From the NCBI GenBank assembly GCA_004557565.1, contig SFGS01000104.1, forward strand, positions 1 through 5,901: DNA of 5,901 bases. Direction: 5' to 3'. Source of the stretch: Bacteroidales bacterium (lineage in GTDB: Bacteria > Bacteroidota > Bacteroidia > Bacteroidales > Muribaculaceae). Made by a program: the position numbers and the translations under genes. Below the pieces are notes generated by a model, which made no database searches, was not told the DNA's origin, and worked only from the letters and a program-made list of their open reading frames with translations. Position 1 is the first letter of the stretch; each line of letters starts with the position of its first letter. Shown here piece after piece: positions 1 through 5,839 of the stretch.

Positions 1-1
1 C

Positions 2-211
2 CAGCGGCAAGGGGCAGAGCCCCGTCGAGCGTCCATACTCAACGCCTTCTCCAACCCCAAACCACATTTCCACTGCAAACATAGTAACTTTTGGTTTGTT
101 AGAGATGCGTTGATACATTACTGTTTGCAGCGAAACATGCCAAAGGCATATCCCTACGTTATGATACGCCAATGCGTTGAGAGTGTAGAAAAGATGAAAA
201 TGAAACAATAG
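2..211 (+). other. Open frame without a start, possible gene remnant or dispersed repeat
   Basis: Frame 2 is open for 69 codons from the left edge to a TAG at 209-211. Only the last part begins with Met (ATG at 137). The translated tail is polar with many Cys, Arg and Lys (for example MPKAYPYVMIRQC), and I recognise no protein family in it. About 70 stop-free codons in one of six frames can arise by chance. It could be the 3' end of an upstream gene cut by the window edge, a decayed gene, or part of a repeated intergenic sequence. I cannot tell these apart from this window. Confidence 0.15.
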
Positions 212-273
212 CAAGGACCGGCATCTCCGATGCCTTCACCTGTGCTTTTATTTATCCCCCACCCCACGCGATA

Positions 274-289
274 ATGCAAACGATTGCAT
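274..289. promoter_or_regulatory. Candidate LacI/CcpA-family operator
   Basis: The 16 bases atgcaaacgattgcat form an inverted repeat (atgcaa/ttgcat) around a central acga with the CG at the dyad. Operators of LacI-family regulators such as MalR or CcpA have this form: TGCAAA-type half sites around a central CpG. It lies about 55 bases upstream of the probable -7 box, so if it works here it may suit an activator or an upstream-binding regulator better than a simple blocking site. Control of a starch gene by a LacI-family protein would make sense, but no regulator gene is in the window. Confidence 0.4.
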
Positions 290-343
290 AATATTTTCGG
301 CTTTGTGGTTTTAATAATGGATGGAAATGAGGGAAAAGGTGTG

Positions 344-351
344 TAACTTTG
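344..351 (+). promoter_or_regulatory. Bacteroidota-type -7 box of the operon promoter
   Basis: TAACTTTG matches the Bacteroidota primary sigma -7 consensus TAnnTTTG exactly. The -33 element is poor: ATGG at 321-324 stands 19 bases upstream where TTTG is expected, which may mean the promoter needs an activator. Transcription would start near 357, giving a leader of about 40 bases before the amylase ATG at 399. No strong Shine-Dalgarno precedes the ATG, as is usual in this phylum. Confidence 0.5.
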
Positions 352-398
352 TGGTATTCTAATTATTAACAATAGCCAAAACTATTTAATCCTTCGAT

Positions 399-2441
399 AT
401 GAACAAAATCAAATTAGCACTTCTGGCACTGGCAATGCCCGTAGTGGCGCTTGCACAAGGCTGGCCAGCGAATTATGGCGGCGTTATGCTCCAAGGCTTC
501 TACTGGGACTCTTTCGTGGATTCGCAATGGTCGAACCTCGAATCGCAAGCCGACGAGTTGAGTTGCTTCAAGCTCATCTGGGTGCCACAGTCTGGCAACT
601 GCAACTCCAGTTACAACCAAATGGGCTACACCCCTGTTTATTTCTTCGACCACAACAGCAGCTTTGGCACTGAAAAGCAGCTTCGCAGCATGATCAGCAC
701 TTTCAAGGCTAAAGGCACTGGCATCATTCAAGATGTGGTGATCAACCACCACAACAATTTGGGTGTGAACGGTAGCTGGGTGGATTTCCCTGCCGAAACC
801 TACAACGGCGTTACCTATCAATTCAAATCTACCGACATCTGCGCCAACGACGACGGTGGCAAGACTAAAATATGGGCAAGCGAAAACGGCTTCAACCTCA
901 GCGCCAACAACGACACAGGCGAGGGCTGGGACGGTTGCCGCGACCTCGACCACAAGAGCGCTAATGTGCAGAACATCATCAACGCCTATCTGCCTTACCT
1001 GCTCAACGACCTCGGCTATGCCGGTTTCCGCTACGATATGGTGAAGGGCTACAGTGCTTCGTTCACCGGTCAATACAACACTAAAGCCGGCGTGCAATAC
1101 AGCGTGGGCGAATACTGGGACGGCAACGCTTCTACGGTAATCAACTGGATCAACGGCACTAAGGTGAACAATGTGATTCAGTCTGCCGCATTCGACTTCC
1201 CATTCCGCTACAACGTGCGCGACGCTGTGAACGGTAGCGACTGGTCGAAACTCGGCAACGCCAGCGTGATGAGCAACGCCAGTTACAAGCGTTACGCTGT
1301 CACTTTCATCGAGAACCACGATACAGAATATCGCTCAAGCGCAGAGCAGCAAGACCCTATCCGCAAGGACACTATCGCTGCCAACGCATTCCTCATCGCC
1401 ATGCCTGGCACCCCTTGCGTGTTCTACAAGCACTGGCAGGACTACAAGAGCGAAATCAAGAATATGATTGAGCTGCGCCAAATCGCTGGCATTCACAATA
1501 TGAGTTCTTACTCAAAATACCGCAGCAATGTGAACTATTTCGCCAACCAAGTGACCGGCACCAAGGGCAAACTCATGGTGGTGGTGGGCAAAACCGAATT
1601 GGTGAAGCCTTCGGCTGCTTCGTGGGTGGAAGTGATTGCTGGCCATCACTACAAATACTACCTCTCACCCAGCTGCGAGGTGGCTTGGGCTGATGTGGCA
1701 TCGGGCGAATATGAGAAGGCGTTTGATGTGAAACTCATGGCTGTAAGTGCCACCAGCGGCGCGAAACTCGTTTACACGCTCGACGGATCCGAACCTACCG
1801 CCTCAAGCCCTCAAGTGGCAAATGGCGCAAAAATCACCATCAGCGGCAGTTGCACCCTTAAAGTGGGATTGCTGAAGAATGGCGCAGTGAGCAGTGTGCT
1901 TTCACGCGACTACCAGATTGTACCTTTCACCCCTCACACCGCCACCGTGCACGTGAAGGACCCAAGTTGGCCATCGGTTTACTTCTATATGTGGGACAAA
2001 AAAGGCGATGAACTCAACGGCACATGGCCTGGCTCCGTAGTTACCGACACCAAGATGGTAAAGGGTGCGAAATTCTACTACAAGACAGTGAATGTTCCTT
2101 CTAAGGACTACTATTTCAACGTGATTTTCGATAAAGGATCAAATGAAGAACAAACAGTGGACATCGGCCCTATCCGCAACGATGTTTACTACGAAATCAG
2201 AGGTTCGATAAACGGCAAGATGCTCGTTGACGACGTTACGCTCCAATACACTGGCGGTGGCGACACCCCTATCAAGGGCGACATCGACGGCAATGGAGAA
2301 TTGAACGTGAGCGACGTGACTGCCCTCATCAACAAGATTCTCTCCGCAGCCGACTTCAGCGACAGCGTGTGCGATGTGAACGAAGACGGTGTGGTGAACG
2401 TGAGCGATGTGACTGCTCTCATCAACCTGATTCTTGAATAA
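399..2441 (+). CDS. Secreted GH13 alpha-amylase with CBM26-like and dockerin domains
   Basis: 680 residues, probably an exported endo-acting alpha-1,4-glucanase for starch. A signal peptide covers residues 1-19, cut after ALA; there is no lipobox Cys. The GH13 barrel runs from about 27 to 370 and shows the conserved regions: DVVINH (112-117), GFRYDMVKG with nucleophile Asp213, VGEYWDG with acid/base Glu238, and FIENHD with Asp308. A beta C-domain follows to about 432. Residues 440-508 (VYTLDGSEPT) look like a chitobiase C-terminal/Ig-like module. Residues 512-617 resemble starch-binding CBM26, with Trp524, Trp532 and Trp543 as likely sugar contacts. A type I dockerin closes the protein (624-680), with two DxDGNG-type calcium loops starting at Asp628 and Asp659. 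The ATG at 399 is chosen because it directly starts the signal peptide. The gene leads the operon and overlaps the galactanase start. No T9SS sorting domain is evident. Exact GH13 subfamily is not assigned. Confidence 0.93.
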   Translation: MNKIKLALLALAMPVVALAQGWPANYGGVMLQGFYWDSFVDSQWSNLESQADELSCFKLIWVPQSGNCNSSYNQMGYTPVYFFDHNSSFGTEKQLRSMISTFKAKGTGIIQDVVINHHNNLGVNGSWVDFPAETYNGVTYQFKSTDICANDDGGKTKIWASENGFNLSANNDTGEGWDGCRDLDHKSANVQNIINAYLPYLLNDLGYAGFRYDMVKGYSASFTGQYNTKAGVQYSVGEYWDGNASTVINWINGTKVNNVIQSAAFDFPFRYNVRDAVNGSDWSKLGNASVMSNASYKRYAVTFIENHDTEYRSSAEQQDPIRKDTIAANAFLIAMPGTPCVFYKHWQDYKSEIKNMIELRQIAGIHNMSSYSKYRSNVNYFANQVTGTKGKLMVVVGKTELVKPSAASWVEVIAGHHYKYYLSPSCEVAWADVASGEYEKAFDVKLMAVSATSGAKLVYTLDGSEPTASSPQVANGAKITISGSCTLKVGLLKNGAVSSVLSRDYQIVPFTPHTATVHVKDPSWPSVYFYMWDKKGDELNGTWPGSVVTDTKMVKGAKFYYKTVNVPSKDYYFNVIFDKGSNEEQTVDIGPIRNDVYYEIRGSINGKMLVDDVTLQYTGGGDTPIKGDIDGNGELNVSDVTALINKILSAADFSDSVCDVNEDGVVNVSDVTALINLILE

Positions 2442-2671
2442 TGAAATTATATAAGTTAGTTAGCGTTATCGTGCTTGCACTCCTGGGTCTAATGCCGACC
2501 CAGGGCAGTGCAGCCACGTTGGGCGACATCGACGGCAACGGCGAAGTGAACGTGAGCGATGTGACTGCCCTCGTCAACCAGATTCTCGGCACAGCACAGT
2601 TCGACAGCGCCACTTGCGATGTGAATACCGACGGCAGTATTGATGTGAGCGACGTGACTACACTTGTGAAT
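2280..2671 (+). repeat. Four dockerin repeat units across the gene junction
   Basis: Four related 54-base units encode the calcium loop and helix of dockerin repeats: 2280-2333 and 2373-2426 at the 3' end of the amylase gene, then 2525-2578 and 2618-2671 just after the signal-peptide codons of the galactanase gene. The first and third are closest, with 57 of 63 bases identical over 2280-2342 and 2525-2587. All four protein units keep VSDVT at the end of the loop. The near-identity at DNA level points to recent duplication or gene conversion between the neighbours. Confidence 0.85.
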
Positions 2672-3772
2672 ATCATTCTCGGCACTTACGAAGACCCGAA
2701 CCAAAAGTTGGCGGGTGCCGACATCTCTCTGCTCGACCGCTACGAACAGCGTGGAGCCATCTACTACGATAAAAACGGCACGAAAGTGACCGATATGCTC
2801 GCTTTCTACAAGCAAATCGGGCTCAACGCCATGCGTGTGCGCCTCTTTGTTGACCCTTCAAAGGCTTCGGCTACCGACAAGGGGCAAGGCGTGTTTCAAG
2901 ACATCGCCTATGTGAAGGCTTTGGGCAAACGCATCAAAGACCACGGATTGAAATTCATTCTCGATTTCCATTATAGCGACTCGTGGGCTGACCCCGGCAA
3001 GCAAACCGTGCCAAGCCGATGGACAGGACTCTCGGTGGAGGCGATGACCGACTCGGTGTATAGCTACACGAAAGCGTCGCTCGAAGCCATGGTGGCTGCT
3101 GGCGCACGCCCCGACTATGTGCAGGTGGGCAACGAAATCACCTACGGTATGCTTTGGCCTACTGGCAGCGTGTGGCCCGAAGGCACAGCCAATAAAGGCA
3201 CTTGGGCTAATTTCTCAGCCTATTTCAACGCTGGAGCACGCGCCGTGCGCGAGGTGCTGCCAAACGCGAAGGTGATTTGCCACATCGAAATGTCAAACAA
3301 CGGCAATCCGGGCAAGTTCTTCGGTATGGGCGCAAAGAAATTCGGGCTCGACTACGACATTATGGGTCTGAGTTACTACCCTGCCTACCACGCCACCGCA
3401 AGCACCGTGATTTCGGCGTTGGAGGGTGTGATTAAGCAACTGACAGTGCAAGTGCCCGACCGTAAAATCATGATTATGGAAACGGGCTACTCCTACCGCT
3501 GGGAAATGAGTGGCACAAAAGACACCAATATCAGCGAAAAATACCCTTACACCGAAGCCGGACAGGCGAAATTCGTCGCCGACCTCGTGACCATGCTCAA
3601 CAAATACAGCGAGAGCGTGAACGGACTTTTCTGGTGGTGCGCAGAGCAAAACGAATACGGACTCGACTGGAACACCCAACGCGTGGTGGACAGTTGGTGG
3701 CAAGCAAGCCTCGTTGACAACGAAAACGGCAAAATCCTCCAAGCCACCTACGAGTTCCCCAAATTCAAATAA
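2441..3772 (+). CDS. Secreted GH53 endo-beta-1,4-galactanase with N-terminal dockerin
   Basis: 443 residues, probably an arabinogalactan endo-beta-1,4-galactanase cutting the galactan side chains of pectin (type I arabinogalactan). A signal peptide covers about residues 1-24 (cleavage near GSA-A). A type I dockerin follows at once (27-83), with calcium loops starting at Asp29 and Asp60. The GH53 barrel occupies about 91-440. Family hallmarks are GADISLLDRYEQRG at its start, the DFHYSDSWADPGKQ block (175-188), acid/base Glu232 in QVGNEI, and nucleophile Glu347 in IMETGY. The catalytic domain is of normal length and appears intact. The ATG overlaps the amylase stop (TAATG), which fixes the start and suggests translational coupling in one mRNA. 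A dockerin placed before the enzyme rather than after it is less common. A terminator follows about 60 bases downstream. Confidence 0.93.
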   Translation: MKLYKLVSVIVLALLGLMPTQGSAATLGDIDGNGEVNVSDVTALVNQILGTAQFDSATCDVNTDGSIDVSDVTTLVNIILGTYEDPNQKLAGADISLLDRYEQRGAIYYDKNGTKVTDMLAFYKQIGLNAMRVRLFVDPSKASATDKGQGVFQDIAYVKALGKRIKDHGLKFILDFHYSDSWADPGKQTVPSRWTGLSVEAMTDSVYSYTKASLEAMVAAGARPDYVQVGNEITYGMLWPTGSVWPEGTANKGTWANFSAYFNAGARAVREVLPNAKVICHIEMSNNGNPGKFFGMGAKKFGLDYDIMGLSYYPAYHATASTVISALEGVIKQLTVQVPDRKIMIMETGYSYRWEMSGTKDTNISEKYPYTEAGQAKFVADLVTMLNKYSESVNGLFWWCAEQNEYGLDWNTQRVVDSWWQASLVDNENGKILQATYEFPKFK

Positions 3773-3833
3773 TCCCCCTACATCTGCTGAATTGTCGTAA
3801 TAAAGCATTATTTTTGAATTGAAAACGCCCTAC

Positions 3834-3861
3834 AAATCGTCAGCGACTTGCCGACGATTTT
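3834..3861 (+). terminator. Probable intrinsic terminator of the operon
   Basis: An 8-bp inverted repeat (aaatcgtc/gacgattt) continues after one mismatch with three more pairs around a tiny loop, and ends in a tttt run. It starts 61 bases after the galactanase stop. A weaker AT hairpin with a T run (aataa/ttatt then ttt, 3799-3815) precedes it and may help. Because the arms also begin with AAA on the left, the structure could end transcription from the other side too. Confidence 0.6.
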
Positions 3862-3959
3862 AAAATCCTATTTGTAATACCATGGAACCATCATTGCCGA
3901 ATCAAATCAAAAGACAAGGACAATGTGGTGGCATCAAATCTCCCAAAACGATTTTGCAT
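3862..3959. other. Short unassigned spacer
   Basis: Between the terminator and the palindromic repeat I see no promoter, hairpin or gene. A 37-codon frame from the ATG at 3882 to the TGA at 3993-3995 runs on into the palindromic repeat, which supplies its last third, so it is probably fortuitous. Confidence 0.5.
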
Positions 3960-4052
3960 GGTAGGGACGCGATACTTCGCATCCGCACCAAATGACTGAT
4001 ATTCAATATGGTATCATAATTATGGGCGGACGTGAAGTATCACGTCCCTACC
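3960..4052. repeat. REP/MITE-like double palindrome
   Basis: Two 27-base arms, 3960-3986 and 4026-4052, are inverted copies with three mismatches, both beginning ggtagggacg when read inward. They enclose a 39-base AT-rich spacer. Each arm is itself a small palindrome: the right arm holds ggacgtga/tcacgtcc around agta (perfect), and the left arm the equivalent with one mismatch. Palindromes in inverted pairs are typical of REP/BIME-type or small non-autonomous elements. I see no target-site duplication and no REP-associated transposase nearby. Confidence 0.6.
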
Positions 4053-4064
4053 GGGTTTGGTTTT

Positions 4065-4086
4065 TCGCCGAAGGCGAGCGGTTTTT
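4065..4086 (+). terminator. Terminator-like hairpin
   Basis: A compact hairpin tcgcc-gaa-ggcga (4065-4077) is followed by gcg and then a T run (4082-4086). It lies in the middle of non-coding DNA, between the palindromic repeat and the 131-base structured element, so it may stop leftover operon read-through or may be a decayed part of either repeat. Confidence 0.35.
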
Positions 4087-4088
4087 AT

Positions 4089-4219
4089 CCTTTTAGCGAT
4101 GCCACCGACCTCGTAAGAGGACGGCGTTAGGGGTGTGGGGTGGATGATTCAAACCTTGCTTGAAGTCAGACATGCCGCAGCACTAACGACAGGTGCGAAG
4201 CACTGGCATCGCTAAAAGG
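4089..4219 (+). ncRNA. Structured 131-base element, possible small RNA or MITE
   Basis: A perfect 16-bp inverted repeat closes the element: ccttttagcgatgcca at 4089-4104 and its complement at 4204-4219. Inside, three further stems fit with almost no unpaired joining bases. Hairpin P2 (4105-4124) has a GUAA loop of the GNRA type. Stem P3 pairs 4125-4130 with 4183-4188 and encloses further pairing at 4134-4138/4175-4179 and 4146-4152/4160-4167. Hairpin P4 (4193-4203) is gtgc-gaa-gcac. Together these make a four-way junction. A T-rich tract (4223-4228 and 4232-4237) follows on the + strand, as in an intrinsic terminator, and the GNRA loop also favours + strand RNA. No TAnnTTTG promoter is visible just upstream. 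I recognise no known RNA family. It could instead be a miniature mobile element, since gttttttat-like sequence flanks both sides. Confidence 0.4.
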
Positions 4220-4304
4220 CTGTTTTTTATGTTTTTTGTTTCAGTGCCCCCAGTATTTATCCACTGAACCGAAAAGAGTTTGAAAGTTATAGAATAGTCT
4301 TAAT
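4220..4304. other. AT-rich spacer up to the insertion sequence
   Basis: T-rich sequence follows the structured element, then a 7-bp inverted repeat with a 15-base loop (ttcagtg 4240-4246, cactgaa 4262-4268). The IS left end begins at 4305. The bases just before it would be one copy of the target duplication, but the partner lies beyond the window. Confidence 0.4.
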
Positions 4305-4333
4305 CTATAAAATCCCTTGTTCGGGCGTAATAT
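4305..4333. repeat. Left terminal inverted repeat of the IS
   Basis: Twenty-nine bases match the right end at 24 positions: 14 identical outer bases, five mismatches, then ten identical bases (ggcgtaatat). The same DNA encodes the intended C-terminal end of the transposase in the restored frame, and its first three bases are the complement of a TAG stop. Confidence 0.88.
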
Positions 4334-4403
4334 CAAGGCCGGCGGCTTCGACAAGTTGCCGGTCTTTCTTCATTACCTCAGCCGGAATCCATTTACGCTC
4401 GGG
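4305..4403 (-). pseudogene. Out-of-frame transposase C-terminus
   Basis: In the -1 frame relative to the transposase, the sequence reads PERKWIPAEVMKKDRQLVEA and on to ITPEQGIL, then TAG at the very tip of the IS. The charged stretch with Trp-Ile-Pro-x-Glu-Val and a closing helix resembles the usual end of IS1634-type transposases. It joins smoothly to the main frame (RYA then PERKW) if one C is added to the C run at 4401-4404, giving a protein of 484 residues. Confidence 0.7.
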
Positions 4404-5758
4404 GCATAACGATTGCTTAGTTCCGCTTTTTTGAGACGTTCGCTCAAGTCGTAGTACCACTGCAATGCAATCATGCAGATGAAAGTCCATGCCTCAAGCG
4501 ATTTTTCGTCTTGCATATAAGAATGGTCGGCCTCGATGACATTTTTAAATGCATCAATAGCCTGCTCTACATCGCCACGAGTCTTATAGTCGAGGTAAAC
4601 ATGTTCGGCATCTTTTCCCGATGTAGACATTAGAGCTAATGTGCCGAACTGCAGAGACTTCGCCTTGTATCCGTCCATTGTGTACTCTTCCATTTCGGGG
4701 TCGAAAACGCGGCGCATGTAGTCTTCCGACTCATCGATGCGGTGTGCCTCGTCAAGGTAGAGAAACACTTCATGACCATCAATCTCAAAGCGCTTCCACC
4801 ATATCGGCTTTTTGTGATAGAGGAATGCTCCATCAGCTCCGTCGTTGGTTCTCCAGGCGAATATGCTATAATCCAGACCTTTGGTAGAGCGCTTTAGCGC
4901 CATAGTGAACTTTATCCCCAATTTGTCAAGTTGCGCTATGTTTGAAGCCGATTGAAATCCTTTATCGATAATGGCAACACCGTCGCGTATGCCCGAATCG
5001 GCGAGGCACACCTTAAATGCGCTGACATCCTTTATGCTACCTGGCATCAAACGATAATATACGGGCAGATGCTTGGCGCAGTTGAAAATCCACATTATAT
5101 TTACCGCGGTGTCGAACGTGCCGCGTTTTGTTTTTGTCAGTTGCGGATAATCCATGCAACGTGATGCCGAGAGCTGATCGGTGCCGTCAAAGATGATATT
5201 ATCCAAAGGGTCAATATAGCTGCGCATATACTCAGTTATTTTATCACGCTTTGTGCCCAAATCATGAAGAAATCCCGATAGCGCATTGGCCGACAAGCCC
5301 CTATCGCCAATCTTGTGCGACAGATAACTATCGGCAAAGTCTCCTGCAACGCGACGCATCGGCGACTGAAAACGCAACCTGCAGTACACCAACGCAATAA
5401 TCCGCGACCAATCCTCAGGAAACACTCGCTTTAGTCGGTCAATACAGTCGCTCTGCTCCGTTAGAATGTAGTCTGAGAGACCGAATTCCTTTACTTCTCC
5501 GATTTTTGGCTCAGCAACCACAGCCGACCTTCCTTCTTTAAGTTCCGCAATCTCACGTTCCATTATTCGCTTGCGCGACTCCTTAAAGCCTCCAGCCTCA
5601 GTTATAGAGCCAAGATATTTGCCTGTAATCTTGCGGGCGCGCTTTTTCTCCTTGTCATACACGCTTGAACACTCATACAACTTGTAGAGCGAATCGTTTA
5701 CACGACGAAGTTCGGTTCCGGGGCGACGGAATTTTACTGCCCAATCAGGATGTGCCAT
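4373..5758 (-). CDS. IS4-superfamily DDE transposase, 3' frameshifted
   Basis: 461 residues as encoded, catalysing cut-and-paste movement of this element. The N-terminal part (about 20-60, KLYECSSVYDKEKKRARK, KYLGSI) is the region typical of IS1634-like proteins. The catalytic core has Asp191 (FDGTDQ), Asp265 (AIIDKGF) and Glu398 in YKTRGDVEQAIDAFK, which fits the IS4 signature Y-(2)-R-(3)-E-(6)-K exactly (Tyr391, Arg394, Glu398, Lys405). A beta-rich insertion separates the second Asp from the Glu. The ATG at 5758 is chosen over the in-frame ATG at 5839 because it lies just after the promoter and palindrome, while the earlier one is upstream of the promoter. The end is abnormal: after RYAP the frame leaves the family pattern and stops at 4373-4375, while the expected C-terminus continues in another frame to 4305. 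The catalytic residues are all present, so activity may be reduced or lost only through the missing tail. Confidence 0.85.
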   Translation of the reverse strand: MAHPDWAVKFRRPGTELRRVNDSLYKLYECSSVYDKEKKRARKITGKYLGSITEAGGFKESRKRIMEREIAELKEGRSAVVAEPKIGEVKEFGLSDYILTEQSDCIDRLKRVFPEDWSRIIALVYCRLRFQSPMRRVAGDFADSYLSHKIGDRGLSANALSGFLHDLGTKRDKITEYMRSYIDPLDNIIFDGTDQLSASRCMDYPQLTKTKRGTFDTAVNIMWIFNCAKHLPVYYRLMPGSIKDVSAFKVCLADSGIRDGVAIIDKGFQSASNIAQLDKLGIKFTMALKRSTKGLDYSIFAWRTNDGADGAFLYHKKPIWWKRFEIDGHEVFLYLDEAHRIDESEDYMRRVFDPEMEEYTMDGYKAKSLQFGTLALMSTSGKDAEHVYLDYKTRGDVEQAIDAFKNVIEADHSYMQDEKSLEAWTFICMIALQWYYDLSERLKKAELSNRYAPSVNGFRLR

Positions 5759-5765
5759 ATCTTTA

Positions 5766-5789
5766 TGTATTACGCTAAGACGTAATACA
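5766..5789 (-). promoter_or_regulatory. Palindrome over the transposase promoter and leader
   Basis: Perfect 9-bp arms (tgtattacg 5766-5774, cgtaataca 5781-5789) flank a 6-base loop. The outer arm overlaps the -7 box and the inner arm ends 7 bases before the ATG. It may be a binding site for a repressor or the transposase itself. It may also be an RNA hairpin that hides the translation start only in transcripts that entered from outside, since a transcript starting near 5782 lacks one arm. Confidence 0.6.
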
Positions 5790-5819
5790 AAGGTACAACG
5801 TTGTTTTGATTCTGCCAAA
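5788..5819 (-). promoter_or_regulatory. Transposase promoter
   Basis: On the - strand, TACCTTTG (5788-5795) matches the Bacteroidota -7 consensus TAnnTTTG, and TTTG (5816-5819) stands 20 bases upstream, matching the -33 element and its normal spacing. Transcription would start near 5782, giving a leader of about 24 bases before the ATG at 5758. Confidence 0.7.
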
Positions 5820-5839
5820 CTTTTTCGCCTGAAAATCAA

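Larger units (their letters stand above)
1..398. other. Intergenic region upstream of the amylase-galactanase operon
   Basis: No gene with a convincing start lies here. Visible structures are a GC hairpin at 11-23 (ggggc/gcccc around aga), a short hairpin at 137-149 (atgcc/ggcat), a perfect 6-bp hairpin at 220-234 (ggcatc/gatgcc around tcc), a C-rich stretch near 255-268, and the 9-base direct repeat atgcgttga at 105-113 and 172-180. The last 125 bases hold the probable operator and promoter of the operon, listed separately. The - strand frame across 154-372 has no start context or recognisable domain and is treated as spurious. Confidence 0.6.

Noticed and set aside
154..372. - strand frame of 72 codons upstream of the operon
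   Set aside because: It spans the operon promoter and operator, has no convincing start context and no recognised domain.
414..1319. Long - strand open frame of 301 codons opposite the amylase
   Set aside because: It is the shadow of a GC-biased gene with clear GH13 motifs on the + strand; the translated product is Val/His/Ala-rich with no recognisable domain.
3293..3808. - strand open frame opposite the galactanase end
   Set aside because: Antisense shadow of the GH53 gene, low-complexity composition, no family resemblance.
3882..3995. 37-codon + strand frame after the terminator
   Set aside because: Its last third is made of the palindromic repeat and there is no promoter; probably chance.
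4144..4215. 23-codon + strand frame inside the structured element
   Set aside because: The bases are explained by the stem pairing, and no ribosome-binding context is seen.
4288..4310. ttatag before the IS and ctataa at its tip form an inverted repeat
   Set aside because: Only six bases, AT-rich, and consistent with chance; the real partner of the tip is the right terminal repeat.
4952..5164. + strand frame across the transposase gene
   Set aside because: Shadow of the transposase; no start signal and no domain.
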